This document shows, in pieces, positions 45,214 through 54,382 of a stretch of 64,000 bases of DNA (positions within the stretch are counted from its first letter, which is position 1; every line of letters begins with the position of its first letter). Location of the stretch: positions 1,054,001 to 1,118,000 of the forward strand of contig NZ_CP108476.1 of NCBI RefSeq assembly GCF_036226465.1, in the 5' to 3' direction. The DNA comes from Kitasatospora sp. NBC_01250 (GTDB lineage: Bacteria; Actinomycetota; Actinomycetes; Streptomycetales; Streptomycetaceae). Both the position numbers and the translations under genes were made by a program. A model generated the notes under the pieces. It did no database searches and was not told where the DNA came from. It saw nothing but the letters and a program-made list of their open reading frames with translations.

Positions 45214-47468
45214 GCGCCGCTGCCGCGGACCCCGCACCGGCGACGAGTGCGCCGGGCCTGGTCACGACCGATCTGGCCGTGGGCGGGATGACCTGCGCCG
45301 CCTGCGTCTCGCGGGTGGAGAAGAAGCTGGCCCGCCTCGACGGGGTCAGCGCCGGGGTGAACCTGGCCACCGGGCGGGCCCGGGTGCTGCACCCCGCGGA
45401 CGTCCCGCTGGCGGAGCTGGTGGCGGCGGTGGAGCGGGCGGGGTGCACCGCCGAGCCGGTGGCCGAGCAGGCTGCCGTGGTCGCGGCCGCCGAGGACCCC
45501 GACGAGCGGCTGCGGCTGCTCCTGGTCGCGCTCTTCGCCGTGCCGGTGATCGTGGTGTCGATGGTGCCCGCGCTGCAGCTGCGCGGCTGGCAGTGGGCCT
45601 GCTTCGCGTCGGCCTCCTTCGTGGTGACGATCGGTTCCTCGGTCTTCCACGCGCGGGCCTGGCGGGCGCTGCGGCACGCCACCGCGACCATGGACACCCT
45701 GGTCAGCCTCGGCGTCCTGGCCTCCTTCGGCTGGTCGGCGTACGCGCTGCTGTTCGGTGGCGCGGGCACGCTCGGCATGCGGATGCCGTTCTCGCCGGGC
45801 GCCGACCCGGGCGGCGGCTCGCACATCTACCTGGAGGCCGCGGTCGGGGTGCCGCTGTTCGTGCTGTGCGGCAGGCTCCTGGAGGGCCGGGCGCGGGCCC
45901 GCACCGGCTCGGCGCTGCGCTCGCTGGCCGAGCTGGGGGCGAAGGAGGTCTGCCTGCGCGAGGACGGCGGCGAGCGGCTGGCCCCGATCGAACAGCTGCT
46001 GCCGGGGCGGCAGTTCGTGGTCCGGCCCGGTGAGCGGGTGGCCACCGACGGAGTGGTGGTCGAGGGCGGCTCCGCGCTCGACCTGAGCCTGCTGACCGGC
46101 GAGAGCGTCCCGGTGGAGGTCGGCCCCGGGGCGCAGGTGACCGGCGGCACCCTCAACGTCGGCGGCACGCTGCTGGTGCGGGCCACCGCGGTGGGCGCCG
46201 ACACCCAGCTCGCCCGGATCACCGCGCTGGTCACCGAGGCCCAGGCCGGCAAGGCCCGCGCGCAGCGGCTGGCCGACACGGTGGCCGGGGTGTTCGTCCC
46301 CGTCGTGCTCGGCATCGCGGTCTGCGTGCTCGGGTTCTGGCTGGGCACCGGGGCCGACTGGTCCCGGTCCCTGACGGCCGCCGTCGCGGTCCTGGTGGTC
46401 GCCTGCCCCTGCGCGCTGGGGCTGGCCACGCCCACCGCGTTGCTCGCCGCCACCGGGCGCGGCGCGGAGCTGGGTGTCCTGGTGCGCGGGCCGGAGGTGC
46501 TGGAGAGTCTGCGCCGGATCGACACCGTGGTGCTGGACAAGACCGGCACCCTGACGGCCGGCCGGATGACGCTGGTGACCAGCACGGTGGCGGACGGGTT
46601 CGAGATCGGCGCGGTGCTGCGTCTGGCCGGCGCGGTCGAGCAGCGCTCCGAGCACCCGCTGGCGCGGGCGCTGACCGCGGCGGCGCCCCGGCCGCTGCCC
46701 GCCGTGACGGAGTTCCGGGCGACGCCGGGGCTGGGGGTGGCGGGTACGGTGGAGGGCGTGCGGGTGCGGGTGGTGCGGCCCGAGGTCGCCGACCTGCCAC
46801 CGGCGCTGCGTGCGGCGCTGGCGGGCGCCGAGGCCGCCGGGCAGACGGTGGTGGTCGCCGAGCTGGACGGCCGGGCGGCTGCGGTCCTCGCGGTCGGCGA
46901 CACCCTGCACCCCGGCAGCTACCGTGCCGTGCACCGGCTGCGCGGCATGGGCCTGACGACCGTGCTGGCCACCGGTGACCGGCCCGGGCCGGCCCGCGCG
47001 GTGGCCGAGGAGCTGGGCATCAGCGAGGTGCACGCGGGCGCCTCGCCCGAGCGCAAGGCCGAACTGGTCGCCGAACTGCGCGCGGCCGGGCGCAGCGTGG
47101 CGGTGGTGGGGGACGGGGTGAACGACACCGTCGCACTGGCCGGCGCCGACCTCGGCATCGCGCTGGGCACGGGCACGGACGCGGCGATCGGGGCGGCCGG
47201 GCTGACGCTGGTGCGCGGTGACATCGAGGCGCTGGTGACGGCGGTCGAGCTGGCCCGGCGCACCCTGGCCACCATCCGGGCCAACCTGGTCTGGGCGTTC
47301 GGCTACAACGCGGTGCTGATTCCGCTGGCGGCGGCGGGGCTGCTCAATCCGATGATCGCCGCGCTCGCCATGTCGGCCAGCTCCCTGCTGGTGGTGGCCA
47401 ACAGCCTGCGGCTGCGCACCTGGCAGCCGGCCCGGCGCGGCCGGGGCCGTGCTCCCCTGGCCGGCTGA
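45210..47468 (+). CDS. Heavy-metal P1B-type ATPase, probably copper exporter
   Basis: A 752-residue P1B-ATPase. An N-terminal heavy-metal domain carries GMTCAACVSRV near residue 28. Eight helices follow, with the CPC motif VACPCALGLATP in the metal-binding helix, phosphorylation motif DKTGTLT, actuator LTGES and nucleotide motif SEHPLA. The GDGVND hinge is followed by TVALA rather than the usual APALA. CPC with one CxxC HMA domain indicates Cu(I) export. ATG 45210 overlaps the preceding stop. Upstream are the ECF pair and Met-rich proteins; downstream is the asnB-P450-isonitrile synthase set. Confidence 0.9.
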   Translation: MSAAAADPAPATSAPGLVTTDLAVGGMTCAACVSRVEKKLARLDGVSAGVNLATGRARVLHPADVPLAELVAAVERAGCTAEPVAEQAAVVAAAEDPDERLRLLLVALFAVPVIVVSMVPALQLRGWQWACFASASFVVTIGSSVFHARAWRALRHATATMDTLVSLGVLASFGWSAYALLFGGAGTLGMRMPFSPGADPGGGSHIYLEAAVGVPLFVLCGRLLEGRARARTGSALRSLAELGAKEVCLREDGGERLAPIEQLLPGRQFVVRPGERVATDGVVVEGGSALDLSLLTGESVPVEVGPGAQVTGGTLNVGGTLLVRATAVGADTQLARITALVTEAQAGKARAQRLADTVAGVFVPVVLGIAVCVLGFWLGTGADWSRSLTAAVAVLVVACPCALGLATPTALLAATGRGAELGVLVRGPEVLESLRRIDTVVLDKTGTLTAGRMTLVTSTVADGFEIGAVLRLAGAVEQRSEHPLARALTAAAPRPLPAVTEFRATPGLGVAGTVEGVRVRVVRPEVADLPPALRAALAGAEAAGQTVVVAELDGRAAAVLAVGDTLHPGSYRAVHRLRGMGLTTVLATGDRPGPARAVAEELGISEVHAGASPERKAELVAELRAAGRSVAVVGDGVNDTVALAGADLGIALGTGTDAAIGAAGLTLVRGDIEALVTAVELARRTLATIRANLVWAFGYNAVLIPLAAAGLLNPMIAALAMSASSLLVVANSLRLRTWQPARRGRGRAPLAG

Positions 47469-47490
47469 GGCAGCTGCGCACCGGCGGACG

Positions 47491-47516
47491 GCCGTCGGGC
47501 GTGAAAACCCGTCGGC
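47491..47516 (+). promoter_or_regulatory. Upstream hairpin of the asnB leader
   Basis: gccgtcggg (47491-47499) and cccgtcggc (47508-47516) form an 8-bp stem with one mismatch around cgtgaaaa. The word ccgtcggg at 47492-47499 is also perfectly complementary to cccgacgg at 47568-47575 in the second hairpin. Confidence 0.45.
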
Positions 47517-47548
47517 TGTTCGGAACTTCCGGTGGCCGGTGGCCGACT

Positions 47549-47588
47549 GCTGTCACGGGCGCCGTCACCCGACGGTGCCCGTGACAGC
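47549..47588 (+). promoter_or_regulatory. 18-bp hairpin immediately before the asnB ribosome-binding site
   Basis: Arms 47549-47566 and 47571-47588, with a 4-nt loop and one G-U pair. The arms end just before AAGGGG, the ribosome-binding site of ATG 47605. No room for a promoter remains between hairpin and start, so any transcript of asnB begun upstream carries it. Either an intergenic terminator/attenuator or a translation-control hairpin. Confidence 0.7.
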
Positions 47589-47604
47589 GAAGGGGCATCC
47601 ATCG

Positions 47605-49437
47605 ATGTGCGGAATCACCGGCTGGGCCTCGTTCCGGCACAACGCCCGCGACAGGCGGCCGGTCATCGAGGCGATGACCGCCACGCTGGCCCGGCGCGGC
47701 CCCGACGCGGGCGGCGTCTGGCTCGGTGCGGGCGCCGCGCTGGGCCACCGCCGCCTGTCCGTGCTGGACCCGGTCGGCGGCGCCCAGCCGATGACCGACC
47801 GCCACGCGGACCGGGCGGTGGTGCTCAGCTACAGCGGCGAGGTCTACAACCACCATCAGCTGCGCGCCGAACTCCGCTCCCTCGGACATGAGTTCGACAC
47901 CCGCAGCGACACCGAGACGGTGCTGCGCGGCTACCGGCAGTGGGGCGAGGCGGTGGTCGACCGGCTGGAGGGCATGTACGCCTTCGCGATCTGGGACGAG
48001 CGCCACGAGCGGCTGCTCCTGGTGCGCGACCGGCTCGGCGTCAAACCGCTCCACTGGGCCAGGATCGAGGGCGGCCTCGCGTTCGCCTCCGAGCCCAAGG
48101 CGCTCTTCGCCCACCCCGAGCTCGACCCCCGGGTGGACGCGGCCGGGCTGCGCGAGGCGTACAGCCTGCTGTTCGGCACCGGCGCGACGCTGTGGGCCGG
48201 CGTCCAGGAGGTCCAGCCCGGCGGCCTGGTGACCTTCGACCGCTCCGGGCTGCGGGAGCACCGCTACTGGCAGCTGACGGCGCACCCGCACCGCGACGAC
48301 CCGGCCACCACCGTCGAACGGGTCCGCCACCTGGTCGACCAGGCCGCCCGCACCCGGCTGGAGGCGGACGTCCCGCTGTGCAGCCTGCTCTCCGGCGGTC
48401 TGGACTCCACCGTGATCACCGCCCTGGCCGCCGACGAGCTGCGCCGACGGGAGGGCTCGGCACGCCGGTTGCGCTCCTTCGCCGTCGACTACAGCGACCA
48501 GGCCGAGAAGTTCACCGGCGACGTGCTGCGCACCGGGCACGACACGCCCTTCGCCATCGAGGCCGGCGCGTTCATCGGCACCGAGCACGCCACCGTCGTG
48601 CTGGACCCGCGTGCCCTGCTCGACCCCGAGCACCGCCGGGCCGTCGTCGCCGCCCGGGACTCCCCCATCGGTGTGGGCGACATGGACACCTCCCTCTACC
48701 TGCTCTTCGGCGAGATCCGCGCGCACGCCACCGTCGCCCTGTCCGGCGAGGCCGCCGACGAGGTCTTCGGCGGCTACCCCTGGTTCCACCGGCCCGAGGC
48801 GCTGGCCGCCCGCACCTTCCCCTGGCTGCTGGTCACCGGCGACGAGGCCGCGATGCCGCTGCACCCCGACCTCGCGGCGACCCTGCGGATCGGCGAGTTC
48901 CGCGCCGACAGCTACCGCGACGCGCTCGCGGCCGTCCCCCACCTGGACGACGAGAGCCCGGTCGAGCACCGGCAGCGCGAGCTGCAGCACCTGTCGCTGA
49001 CCCGCTGGCTGCGCCAGCTGCTGCACCGCAAGGACCGGCTCTCGATGGCGCAGGGGCTGGAGGTCCGGGTGCCCTACTGTGACCACCGCCTGGTCGAGTA
49101 CGCCTTCAACACACCGTGGTCGCTGAAGAGCGACGACGGGCGGGAGAAGAGCCTGCTGCGCGCCGCCGGGCAGGGGCTGGCTCCCGGGTCGGTACTGCGG
49201 CGGCCCAAGAACCACTACCCGGCCACCCACCACCCGGACTACGACCACGGCCTGCGGCAGTTGGCCCGCCAGGCGCTCGACCTGCCGCAGGTGCGCGACA
49301 TCGCCGACGAGGGTGCCCTGCGGGCCACCCTCGACTCCCCCGAGGAGCGGCTGCCGTGGGGGCAACGGCTGCGGCTGGAACGGGTCGTGGACCTTGCCCT
49401 GTGGCTCGACCAGTACCGCCCGACGATCTCGCTGTGA
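47605..49437 (+). CDS. asnB: Asparagine synthase (glutamine-hydrolysing) family protein
   Basis: A 610-residue class-II glutamine amidotransferase. The N-terminal nucleophile Cys2 is in MCGITGW, with glutaminase motifs RRGPDAGG and SYSGEVYN. The synthetase half has the ATP-binding LLSGGLDST near residue 258 and the later LSGEAADEVFGGYPW. Both active sites look intact. Such proteins make asparagine or amidate specialised metabolites. It starts the asnB-P450-isonitrile synthase set. ATG 47605 has AAGGGG upstream, right after a long hairpin. The P450 begins 32 nt downstream. Confidence 0.88.
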   Translation: MCGITGWASFRHNARDRRPVIEAMTATLARRGPDAGGVWLGAGAALGHRRLSVLDPVGGAQPMTDRHADRAVVLSYSGEVYNHHQLRAELRSLGHEFDTRSDTETVLRGYRQWGEAVVDRLEGMYAFAIWDERHERLLLVRDRLGVKPLHWARIEGGLAFASEPKALFAHPELDPRVDAAGLREAYSLLFGTGATLWAGVQEVQPGGLVTFDRSGLREHRYWQLTAHPHRDDPATTVERVRHLVDQAARTRLEADVPLCSLLSGGLDSTVITALAADELRRREGSARRLRSFAVDYSDQAEKFTGDVLRTGHDTPFAIEAGAFIGTEHATVVLDPRALLDPEHRRAVVAARDSPIGVGDMDTSLYLLFGEIRAHATVALSGEAADEVFGGYPWFHRPEALAARTFPWLLVTGDEAAMPLHPDLAATLRIGEFRADSYRDALAAVPHLDDESPVEHRQRELQHLSLTRWLRQLLHRKDRLSMAQGLEVRVPYCDHRLVEYAFNTPWSLKSDDGREKSLLRAAGQGLAPGSVLRRPKNHYPATHHPDYDHGLRQLARQALDLPQVRDIADEGALRATLDSPEERLPWGQRLRLERVVDLALWLDQYRPTISL

Positions 49438-49469
49438 CCGCCGCCGAACTCCGCCGAAGGAAAGCCGAC

Positions 49470-50783
49470 ATGACCCCAGCCGAAGCCGACCCGGCCGCCG
49501 CACCCCGCTGTCCCGTCACCGGCGCCACCCCGTCCGGGGCGGTCCCGTCCCAGTCGACCCCGCCGGAGCCGACCCCGCTGCTCGGCGCCGCCTACAAGCG
49601 CGATCCCTACGACCTGTACCGCACCATGCGCGAGGCCGGTCCCGTCCACCGGGTCCGCTTCCCCAGCGGCATCGCCGCCTGGCTGGTCACCGGTCACGAA
49701 GCCGCCCAGCAGACGCTGAGCGACCCGCGCCTGGGCAAGAACCACGCGCTGGGCAACGACTACTGGCGCAGCCTGGCCTCGATCATGCCCGAGCCCCAGC
49801 ACTCCCAGCTCCAGGTCCACCTGCTGCACCAGGACCCGCCCCGGCACACCGCGCTGCGCCGCCTGGTCCTGGACGCCTTCGCGCCCCGGCGCGTCGAGGA
49901 ACTCCGGCCACGCTTCCAGGAGTTGGCCGACACCCTGGTGGACGCCCTGCCGAGCGCGGGCGGCGCCGACCTGGTCGCGGGCTTCGCCGCGCACTACCCG
50001 TTCCAGGTGCTGGCCGAGGTGATCGGCCTGCCGCCCAGGCTCGCGGCGCGCTTCGACCGCGACTGGGGCAAGGTCGTCCAGCCGGTCGGTCCGGACGACC
50101 CCGGCCGTCCCGCCTACGAGGGACGGCTGCGCGGGCTGCAGGCGTACATCGCCGACGTCGTCGCCGACAAGCGCGAGCACCGGTCGGCGGACCTGCTCGG
50201 CCGGCTGGTGCTCGCCCAGCAGCAGGGGGAACTGACCAAGGAGGAGCTGGATTCGATGGTCTTCCAGCTCCTGGTGGCCGGCCAGGAACCGGTCACCAAC
50301 CAGCTCACCACCATGCTGGTCACCCTGCTGCGCCACCCCGGCCAGTTGGCCAAGCTGCGCGAGGAGCCCGCGCTGATGCCCCGCGCGATCGAGGAACTCC
50401 TGCGCTACGACAGCGCGTTCGAACTCACCACCTGGCGGTTCCTCGCCGCCGACAGTGATCTGCACGGCACCCGGGTGCCGGCCGGCGACTCCGTCATCGT
50501 CTCGCTCTGCGCCGCCAACCGCGACCCCGCACGGTTCCCCGACGCGGACACCCTGGACCTGGCCCGCACGCCCAACTCCCATCTCGCGTTCGGCCACGGC
50601 ATCCACTTCTGCCCCGGCGCCGCGCTGGCCCGCGCCGAACTCCAGATCGCGCTCGGCACCTTGCTCACCCGGCTGCCCGGCCTGCGCCCCGCCGGCGACC
50701 TCGACGAACTCGCCTGGATCCCGGCCGTCCTGGCCCGGGGCGTCAACGAACTGCCGGTCGCCTACGACGAGCGCCGCGCCTGA
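49470..50783 (+). CDS. Cytochrome P450
   Basis: A 437-residue soluble bacterial P450. The haem motif FGHGIHFCPGAALAR places the cysteine near residue 375, and the K-helix ExxR is in EELLR. The I-helix reads LLVAGQEPVTNQ: the acid is kept, but the usual next Thr (of AG-x-D/E-T) is Pro. Loss of this oxygen-activating residue is known in some specialised P450s. ATG 49470 has AAGGAA; a GTG overlapping the asnB stop is the alternative. It probably modifies the isonitrile product of the next gene. Confidence 0.92.
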   Translation: MTPAEADPAAAPRCPVTGATPSGAVPSQSTPPEPTPLLGAAYKRDPYDLYRTMREAGPVHRVRFPSGIAAWLVTGHEAAQQTLSDPRLGKNHALGNDYWRSLASIMPEPQHSQLQVHLLHQDPPRHTALRRLVLDAFAPRRVEELRPRFQELADTLVDALPSAGGADLVAGFAAHYPFQVLAEVIGLPPRLAARFDRDWGKVVQPVGPDDPGRPAYEGRLRGLQAYIADVVADKREHRSADLLGRLVLAQQQGELTKEELDSMVFQLLVAGQEPVTNQLTTMLVTLLRHPGQLAKLREEPALMPRAIEELLRYDSAFELTTWRFLAADSDLHGTRVPAGDSVIVSLCAANRDPARFPDADTLDLARTPNSHLAFGHGIHFCPGAALARAELQIALGTLLTRLPGLRPAGDLDELAWIPAVLARGVNELPVAYDERRA

Positions 50784-50801
50784 TCCCCGCCACCATCCGC
50801 T

Positions 50802-50821
50802 CCGGCCCCTCGCAGGGCCGG
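50802..50821 (+). other. Small hairpin between P450 and isonitrile synthase genes
   Basis: ccggccc-ctcgca-gggccgg, 7-bp arms in the 73-nt gap. Could lower read-through or be a processing site. Confidence 0.35.
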
Positions 50822-50856
50822 GGCGCCATCCCGTCATGCCCTCCTGGAGAAACCGC

Positions 50857-51801
50857 ATGCCGTCCCTCGCCAGCTGCCTGGCACCCGCGCCGGCCGTTGC
50901 CCGCACCTGTGCCGACGTCCTGGCCCTGCTGCTGCCCCACCGGCGCGCCGCCGCGCCGCACACCCCGGCACCGGTCGAGGCGTTCCCCCGGCAACTCGAC
51001 CAGCTCGCGGGCTTCGTGGCCCGCGGTGAACCGATCGTCTTCACGCTGCCCGGCTTCCCCTGCAAGTCGCCCAGCCCCGCCAAGGTCCTCGGCCACCTGC
51101 CGGACGAGGGCGAACGCCGCTCGCTCGGCTTCCTCGACGAGCTGTGCGCCGCCGTCCAGCGGGCCTACCCGCCGGGCGCCCGGACGGTGATCTGCTCGGA
51201 CGGGCACATCTTCGGCGACCTGATCCAGGTCCCCGACCGGCACATCGACGCCTACGCCGACGAGCTGGCCGCCATGATCCGGCGCGAACGCCTCGACCGC
51301 CTCTCGGTGTTCGACCTGCGCGACGTGCTCGGCGACCTCTCCCACGACGAGAAGCGCGCCGCCGTCCACGCCCGGTACGCGCCCACCGTCGAGGAGTTGC
51401 GCGCCGAGCTGCGGACCGACGAGGCCACCCTCGCCCTCTACCGCGGCATCACCCGGTTCCTGACCGAGGACACCGTGGGCTTCGAGGGCACCAGGTCGGC
51501 CCTGCAACGCGACTGCCGCCGCCGCGCCTACGGCGTCCTGCAGCGCAGCCGGGCCTGGGGCGCCCTGATCGCCGAGCACCACCCGCGCGCGGTCCGGCTG
51601 TCCATCCACCCGCAGCCGCCCGGCGCCGCCAAGTTCGGCCTGCGCCTGCTGGACACCACCGACACCTGGACCACCCCGTGGCATGCCGCCGCCGTCCACC
51701 GCGCGGGCGGCCGATGGGAGTTGATGCACCGCAGCGACGCCGAGCGGTTCGGCCGGCTGGTGCTGCGCGACGGCCGGCCGAGCCACTTCGAGGCGGCGTG
51801 A
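50857..51801 (+). CDS. Isonitrile synthase (PvcA/IsnA/DIT1 family)
   Basis: A 314-residue protein of the PvcA/IsnA/DIT1 family, which turns the amino group of an amino acid, often Tyr or Trp, into an isonitrile using ribulose-5-phosphate as carbon donor. Family landmarks are FTLPGFPCKSPSPAKVLG near residue 70, CSDGHIFGDLIQV near 125, the long middle helix region with LSHDEKRAAVHARY, and RAVRLSIHPQP near 250. ATG 50857 has GGAG at good spacing; ATG 50836 is in frame. P450 and asnB precede it on the same strand. No Fe/2OG partner (PvcB/IsnB) is next to it, so the P450 may take that place. Confidence 0.85.
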   Translation: MPSLASCLAPAPAVARTCADVLALLLPHRRAAAPHTPAPVEAFPRQLDQLAGFVARGEPIVFTLPGFPCKSPSPAKVLGHLPDEGERRSLGFLDELCAAVQRAYPPGARTVICSDGHIFGDLIQVPDRHIDAYADELAAMIRRERLDRLSVFDLRDVLGDLSHDEKRAAVHARYAPTVEELRAELRTDEATLALYRGITRFLTEDTVGFEGTRSALQRDCRRRAYGVLQRSRAWGALIAEHHPRAVRLSIHPQPPGAAKFGLRLLDTTDTWTTPWHAAAVHRAGGRWELMHRSDAERFGRLVLRDGRPSHFEAA

Positions 51802-51859
51802 GGCAGGTACCCCCGGGTTGTCGAACGCCCAGCGCGATGGTCGACCCGCTGAGCTGATG

Positions 51860-52597
51860 TCATGCTCCCGGCGCGATCCCGTTGATCACCCGATCGAGGA
51901 GGCGATCGAAGACCGCCTGCGGGTTCTGGCTGCCGCCCGGTTCGGCCAGGGCTTGGGCGAGATGGGGATAGCTGCCATGGGCGACGGCGGAGCGAAGGTA
52001 GCGGGCCTGGGCGTCGAGGAGCTCGCCGGGGGTCCGGCCTGCGGCTTCGACGGCGTGTTCCCGGGCGAGTTCGTACGACATGTGACTGGCCACGAATCCG
52101 GTGAGGAGACTGAAGGTCTCCAGTCGCGCCTGGGCATCCAAGCCGGTGGGAGCGAGTGCGGCGAGCGCGTAGTCCAGGACGGCGAGGGTGTTCGGGCCAA
52201 GCGTCTGGCGGGCCGGCAGTGCGGCGGGCAGCCAGGGATGGCGCCGCATGATGGCGCGCTGCTCATGGGCGATCTCCCGAAGGTCGCAGCGCCAGTCGCC
52301 CGAGGGCTCGGCCGGTAGCCGGTGGTCGCCGCTCACCTCGTCGATCATCAGCTCCAGCAGCGTCTCCTTGTTGGGGACATAGCTGTACAGGGACATCGTT
52401 CCGGCTCCGAGCCGGGTCGCGACCGCGCGCATCGTGACGGCGGCAAGCCCTTCGGCGTCCGCGATGGCGACCGCGGACGCAGTGATCGCGGCGCGACTGC
52501 GAGCAGGCGGCCTGCCTCGGCGCGGGCGCTCCGCCGGTGACCAGAGCGATTCCGGATCCACCCCGGTCTGCGTGCCCGATGAGTCTGCGCGGCCCAT
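51860..52597 (-). CDS. TetR-family transcriptional regulator
   Basis: A 245-residue TetR regulator. The HTH at about residues 32-78 includes GLAAVTMRAVATRLGAGTMSLYSYVPNKETLLELM, in the subgroup with a tetracycline-repressor-like C-terminal domain. ATG 52597 has GGAGGGAGG; the frame extends further but is probably untranslated. A perfect palindrome lies 46 nt upstream, between it and the divergent hydrolase gene. It probably represses both. Converges on the isonitrile synthase gene. Confidence 0.9.
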   Translation of the reverse strand: MGRADSSGTQTGVDPESLWSPAERPRRGRPPARSRAAITASAVAIADAEGLAAVTMRAVATRLGAGTMSLYSYVPNKETLLELMIDEVSGDHRLPAEPSGDWRCDLREIAHEQRAIMRRHPWLPAALPARQTLGPNTLAVLDYALAALAPTGLDAQARLETFSLLTGFVASHMSYELAREHAVEAAGRTPGELLDAQARYLRSAVAHGSYPHLAQALAEPGGSQNPQAVFDRLLDRVINGIAPGA

Positions 52598-52642
52598 GGG
52601 GACACCTCCCTCCTCCTGTCGGGCCCATCCAAGCATGGGCTA

Positions 52643-52663
52643 TTCTCGTACATTGTACGAGAA
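52643..52663. promoter_or_regulatory. TetR-type operator palindrome
   Basis: ttctcgtac-att-gtacgagaa: perfect 9-bp arms around a 3-bp centre, between the TetR gene start and the CocE-like gene. It abuts the first possible start of the latter. A very likely operator of the TetR protein. Confidence 0.75.
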
Positions 52664-54364
52664 GTGAGGGACTCGCCCACGTCCAGGAATCGAGGCACCG
52701 CTGTGACGCCGACGCACCGCCCGCCCGCGAAGAAGCCGCCCCTGAGCGCCAGGGTCATGAGACGGTCCATACGGGGGCTGCCGCCCAAACTGCATGACAT
52801 CGCCTACGAGCCCGGCCTCGTCGTGCCCGCAGCCGACGGCAGCCCGCTGCTGACCGACCACTACTTCCCCCTGACCGATGGCGACTTCCCCACGCTCCTG
52901 GTCCGCTCGCCCTACGGCCGAGGCTTCCCCTGGGCACCGATGTACGGCGTGCTCCTGGCCGAGCAGGGCTTCCACGTCGTCCTCCAGAGCTGCCGCGGCA
53001 CCGGCGGCTCCGGCGGCGGGTTCGACCTGTGGCGCAACGAGGCCGCCGACGGTCAGGCCACCGTCGTCTGGTTGCGCCAACAGCCCTGGTTCTGCGGAGT
53101 ACTGGGGACCGTCGGCGCCAGCTACCTCGGTTACGTCCAGTGGGCGCTCGCCTTGGACCCGCCGCCGGAGCTGCGCGCGATGGTGGTCCAGATCGGCATG
53201 CACGATCCCTACGGCTTCTTCTACCGCGGCGGCGCGTTCTCCTTGGAGAACGCGCTCGTCGCCGCGCTCGGCCTCACCAGTCAGCACCGGGGCATACCGA
53301 GCTTTCTGCGGGCGAGCCTGCGGCTGCGGCGCCACCTGCGGAAGGCCGCGGAAGGCCTTCCCCTCACCGAGGCGTACCGGCCCGCGCTGGGCGGCCCGGT
53401 GCCCTTCCTCGAAGAGGCGATCGCGCACCCCGATCCCGAGGATGTCCACTGGCACGGGGCGGACATGGGAGCCGCGGCCGAAGCACTGACCGTACCGACC
53501 GCCCTGATCGGCGGCTGGCACGACGTAAATCTCGACCAGACTCTGCAGCAGTACGGGCGGCTGCAGCGGACGGGCTGCGAAACGTCCCTGCTCGTCGGCC
53601 CCTGGTCGCACCAGTCGGCACTCCAGCAAGGCTGGCCCGAGATCTTCACCGAGAGCCTTGCCTGGCTGCGGGCCCACCTGTGCGGTGACCCGTCCGGCCT
53701 GCGGCCGACCGGAGTCCGGGTCCACCTCGGAGGCCGTCGGGCCTGGCAGGACCTACCCGACTGGCCGCCGGCCCATAGGGACCAGCACTGGTACGTCGAC
53801 ACCGGCGCCGCCCTGGTCCCCCGGGCGCCCGAGGCCACGACGGAGCCGCTGTCCTTCCGGTACGACCCCGCCGATCCGACTCCCTCCCTCGGCGGCGCCC
53901 TCGCCGGCGCCACGACCACGCAGAAGGACAACAGGCCGTTGGAGGCGCGCGATGACGTGCTGACCTTCACCACGGCACCGCTTCCGGCGCCGGTCGACGT
54001 CCTCGGGCCGGTCAGCGCGGTACTGCGGATCGGTACGGACACCGGCCACGCCGACGTGTTCGCCCGGCTCTGCGACGTCGACCCGCAGAACCGCTCGACC
54101 AACGTCTGCGACGGACTGCACAGGCTCCGGCATGCCGAGGCCCCTGCCACCATCACCGTGGGAATGAGCTCCACCGCCTATCGCTTTCCCGCCGGTCACC
54201 GGATCCGCCTGCAGATCAGCGGTGGCGCCCACCCGCGCTTCGCACGCAACACCGGAACCGGCGAGCCGCCGGCGACGACCACCCGCCTCGCACCGGCCCG
54301 GATCTCGCTCCACCACCCGTCGGCCCTGGTGCTTCCCATCGCGGACGGGGCCGTGGCTGACTGA
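52664..54364 (+). CDS. CocE/NonD-family hydrolase
   Basis: A 566-residue serine hydrolase of the X-Pro dipeptidyl-peptidase (S15)/cocaine-esterase type. The nucleophile is in VGASYLGYVQW near residue 152, and the GGWHDVNLDQTLQ acid and GPWSHQS histidine complete the triad. A C-terminal jelly-roll domain (about 370-560) is present (DVLGPVSAVLRI). GTG 52664 directly after the palindrome would be leaderless; GTG 52703 is an alternative. No signal peptide. Substrate unknown. Controlled by the divergent TetR. Confidence 0.87.
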   Translation: MRDSPTSRNRGTAVTPTHRPPAKKPPLSARVMRRSIRGLPPKLHDIAYEPGLVVPAADGSPLLTDHYFPLTDGDFPTLLVRSPYGRGFPWAPMYGVLLAEQGFHVVLQSCRGTGGSGGGFDLWRNEAADGQATVVWLRQQPWFCGVLGTVGASYLGYVQWALALDPPPELRAMVVQIGMHDPYGFFYRGGAFSLENALVAALGLTSQHRGIPSFLRASLRLRRHLRKAAEGLPLTEAYRPALGGPVPFLEEAIAHPDPEDVHWHGADMGAAAEALTVPTALIGGWHDVNLDQTLQQYGRLQRTGCETSLLVGPWSHQSALQQGWPEIFTESLAWLRAHLCGDPSGLRPTGVRVHLGGRRAWQDLPDWPPAHRDQHWYVDTGAALVPRAPEATTEPLSFRYDPADPTPSLGGALAGATTTQKDNRPLEARDDVLTFTTAPLPAPVDVLGPVSAVLRIGTDTGHADVFARLCDVDPQNRSTNVCDGLHRLRHAEAPATITVGMSSTAYRFPAGHRIRLQISGGAHPRFARNTGTGEPPATTTRLAPARISLHHPSALVLPIADGAVAD

Positions 54365-54382
54365 CCGGGGCTCGCAGGCCAC

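Noticed and set aside
44142..47033. 963-codon minus-strand frame opposite the sigma and copper ATPase genes
   Set aside because: Shadow frame; the plus strand has complete ECF and P1B-ATPase motifs.
47605..51801. NRPS or PKS gene cluster around the isonitrile synthase
   Set aside because: No carrier, adenylation, condensation or ketosynthase domains are found anywhere in the window.
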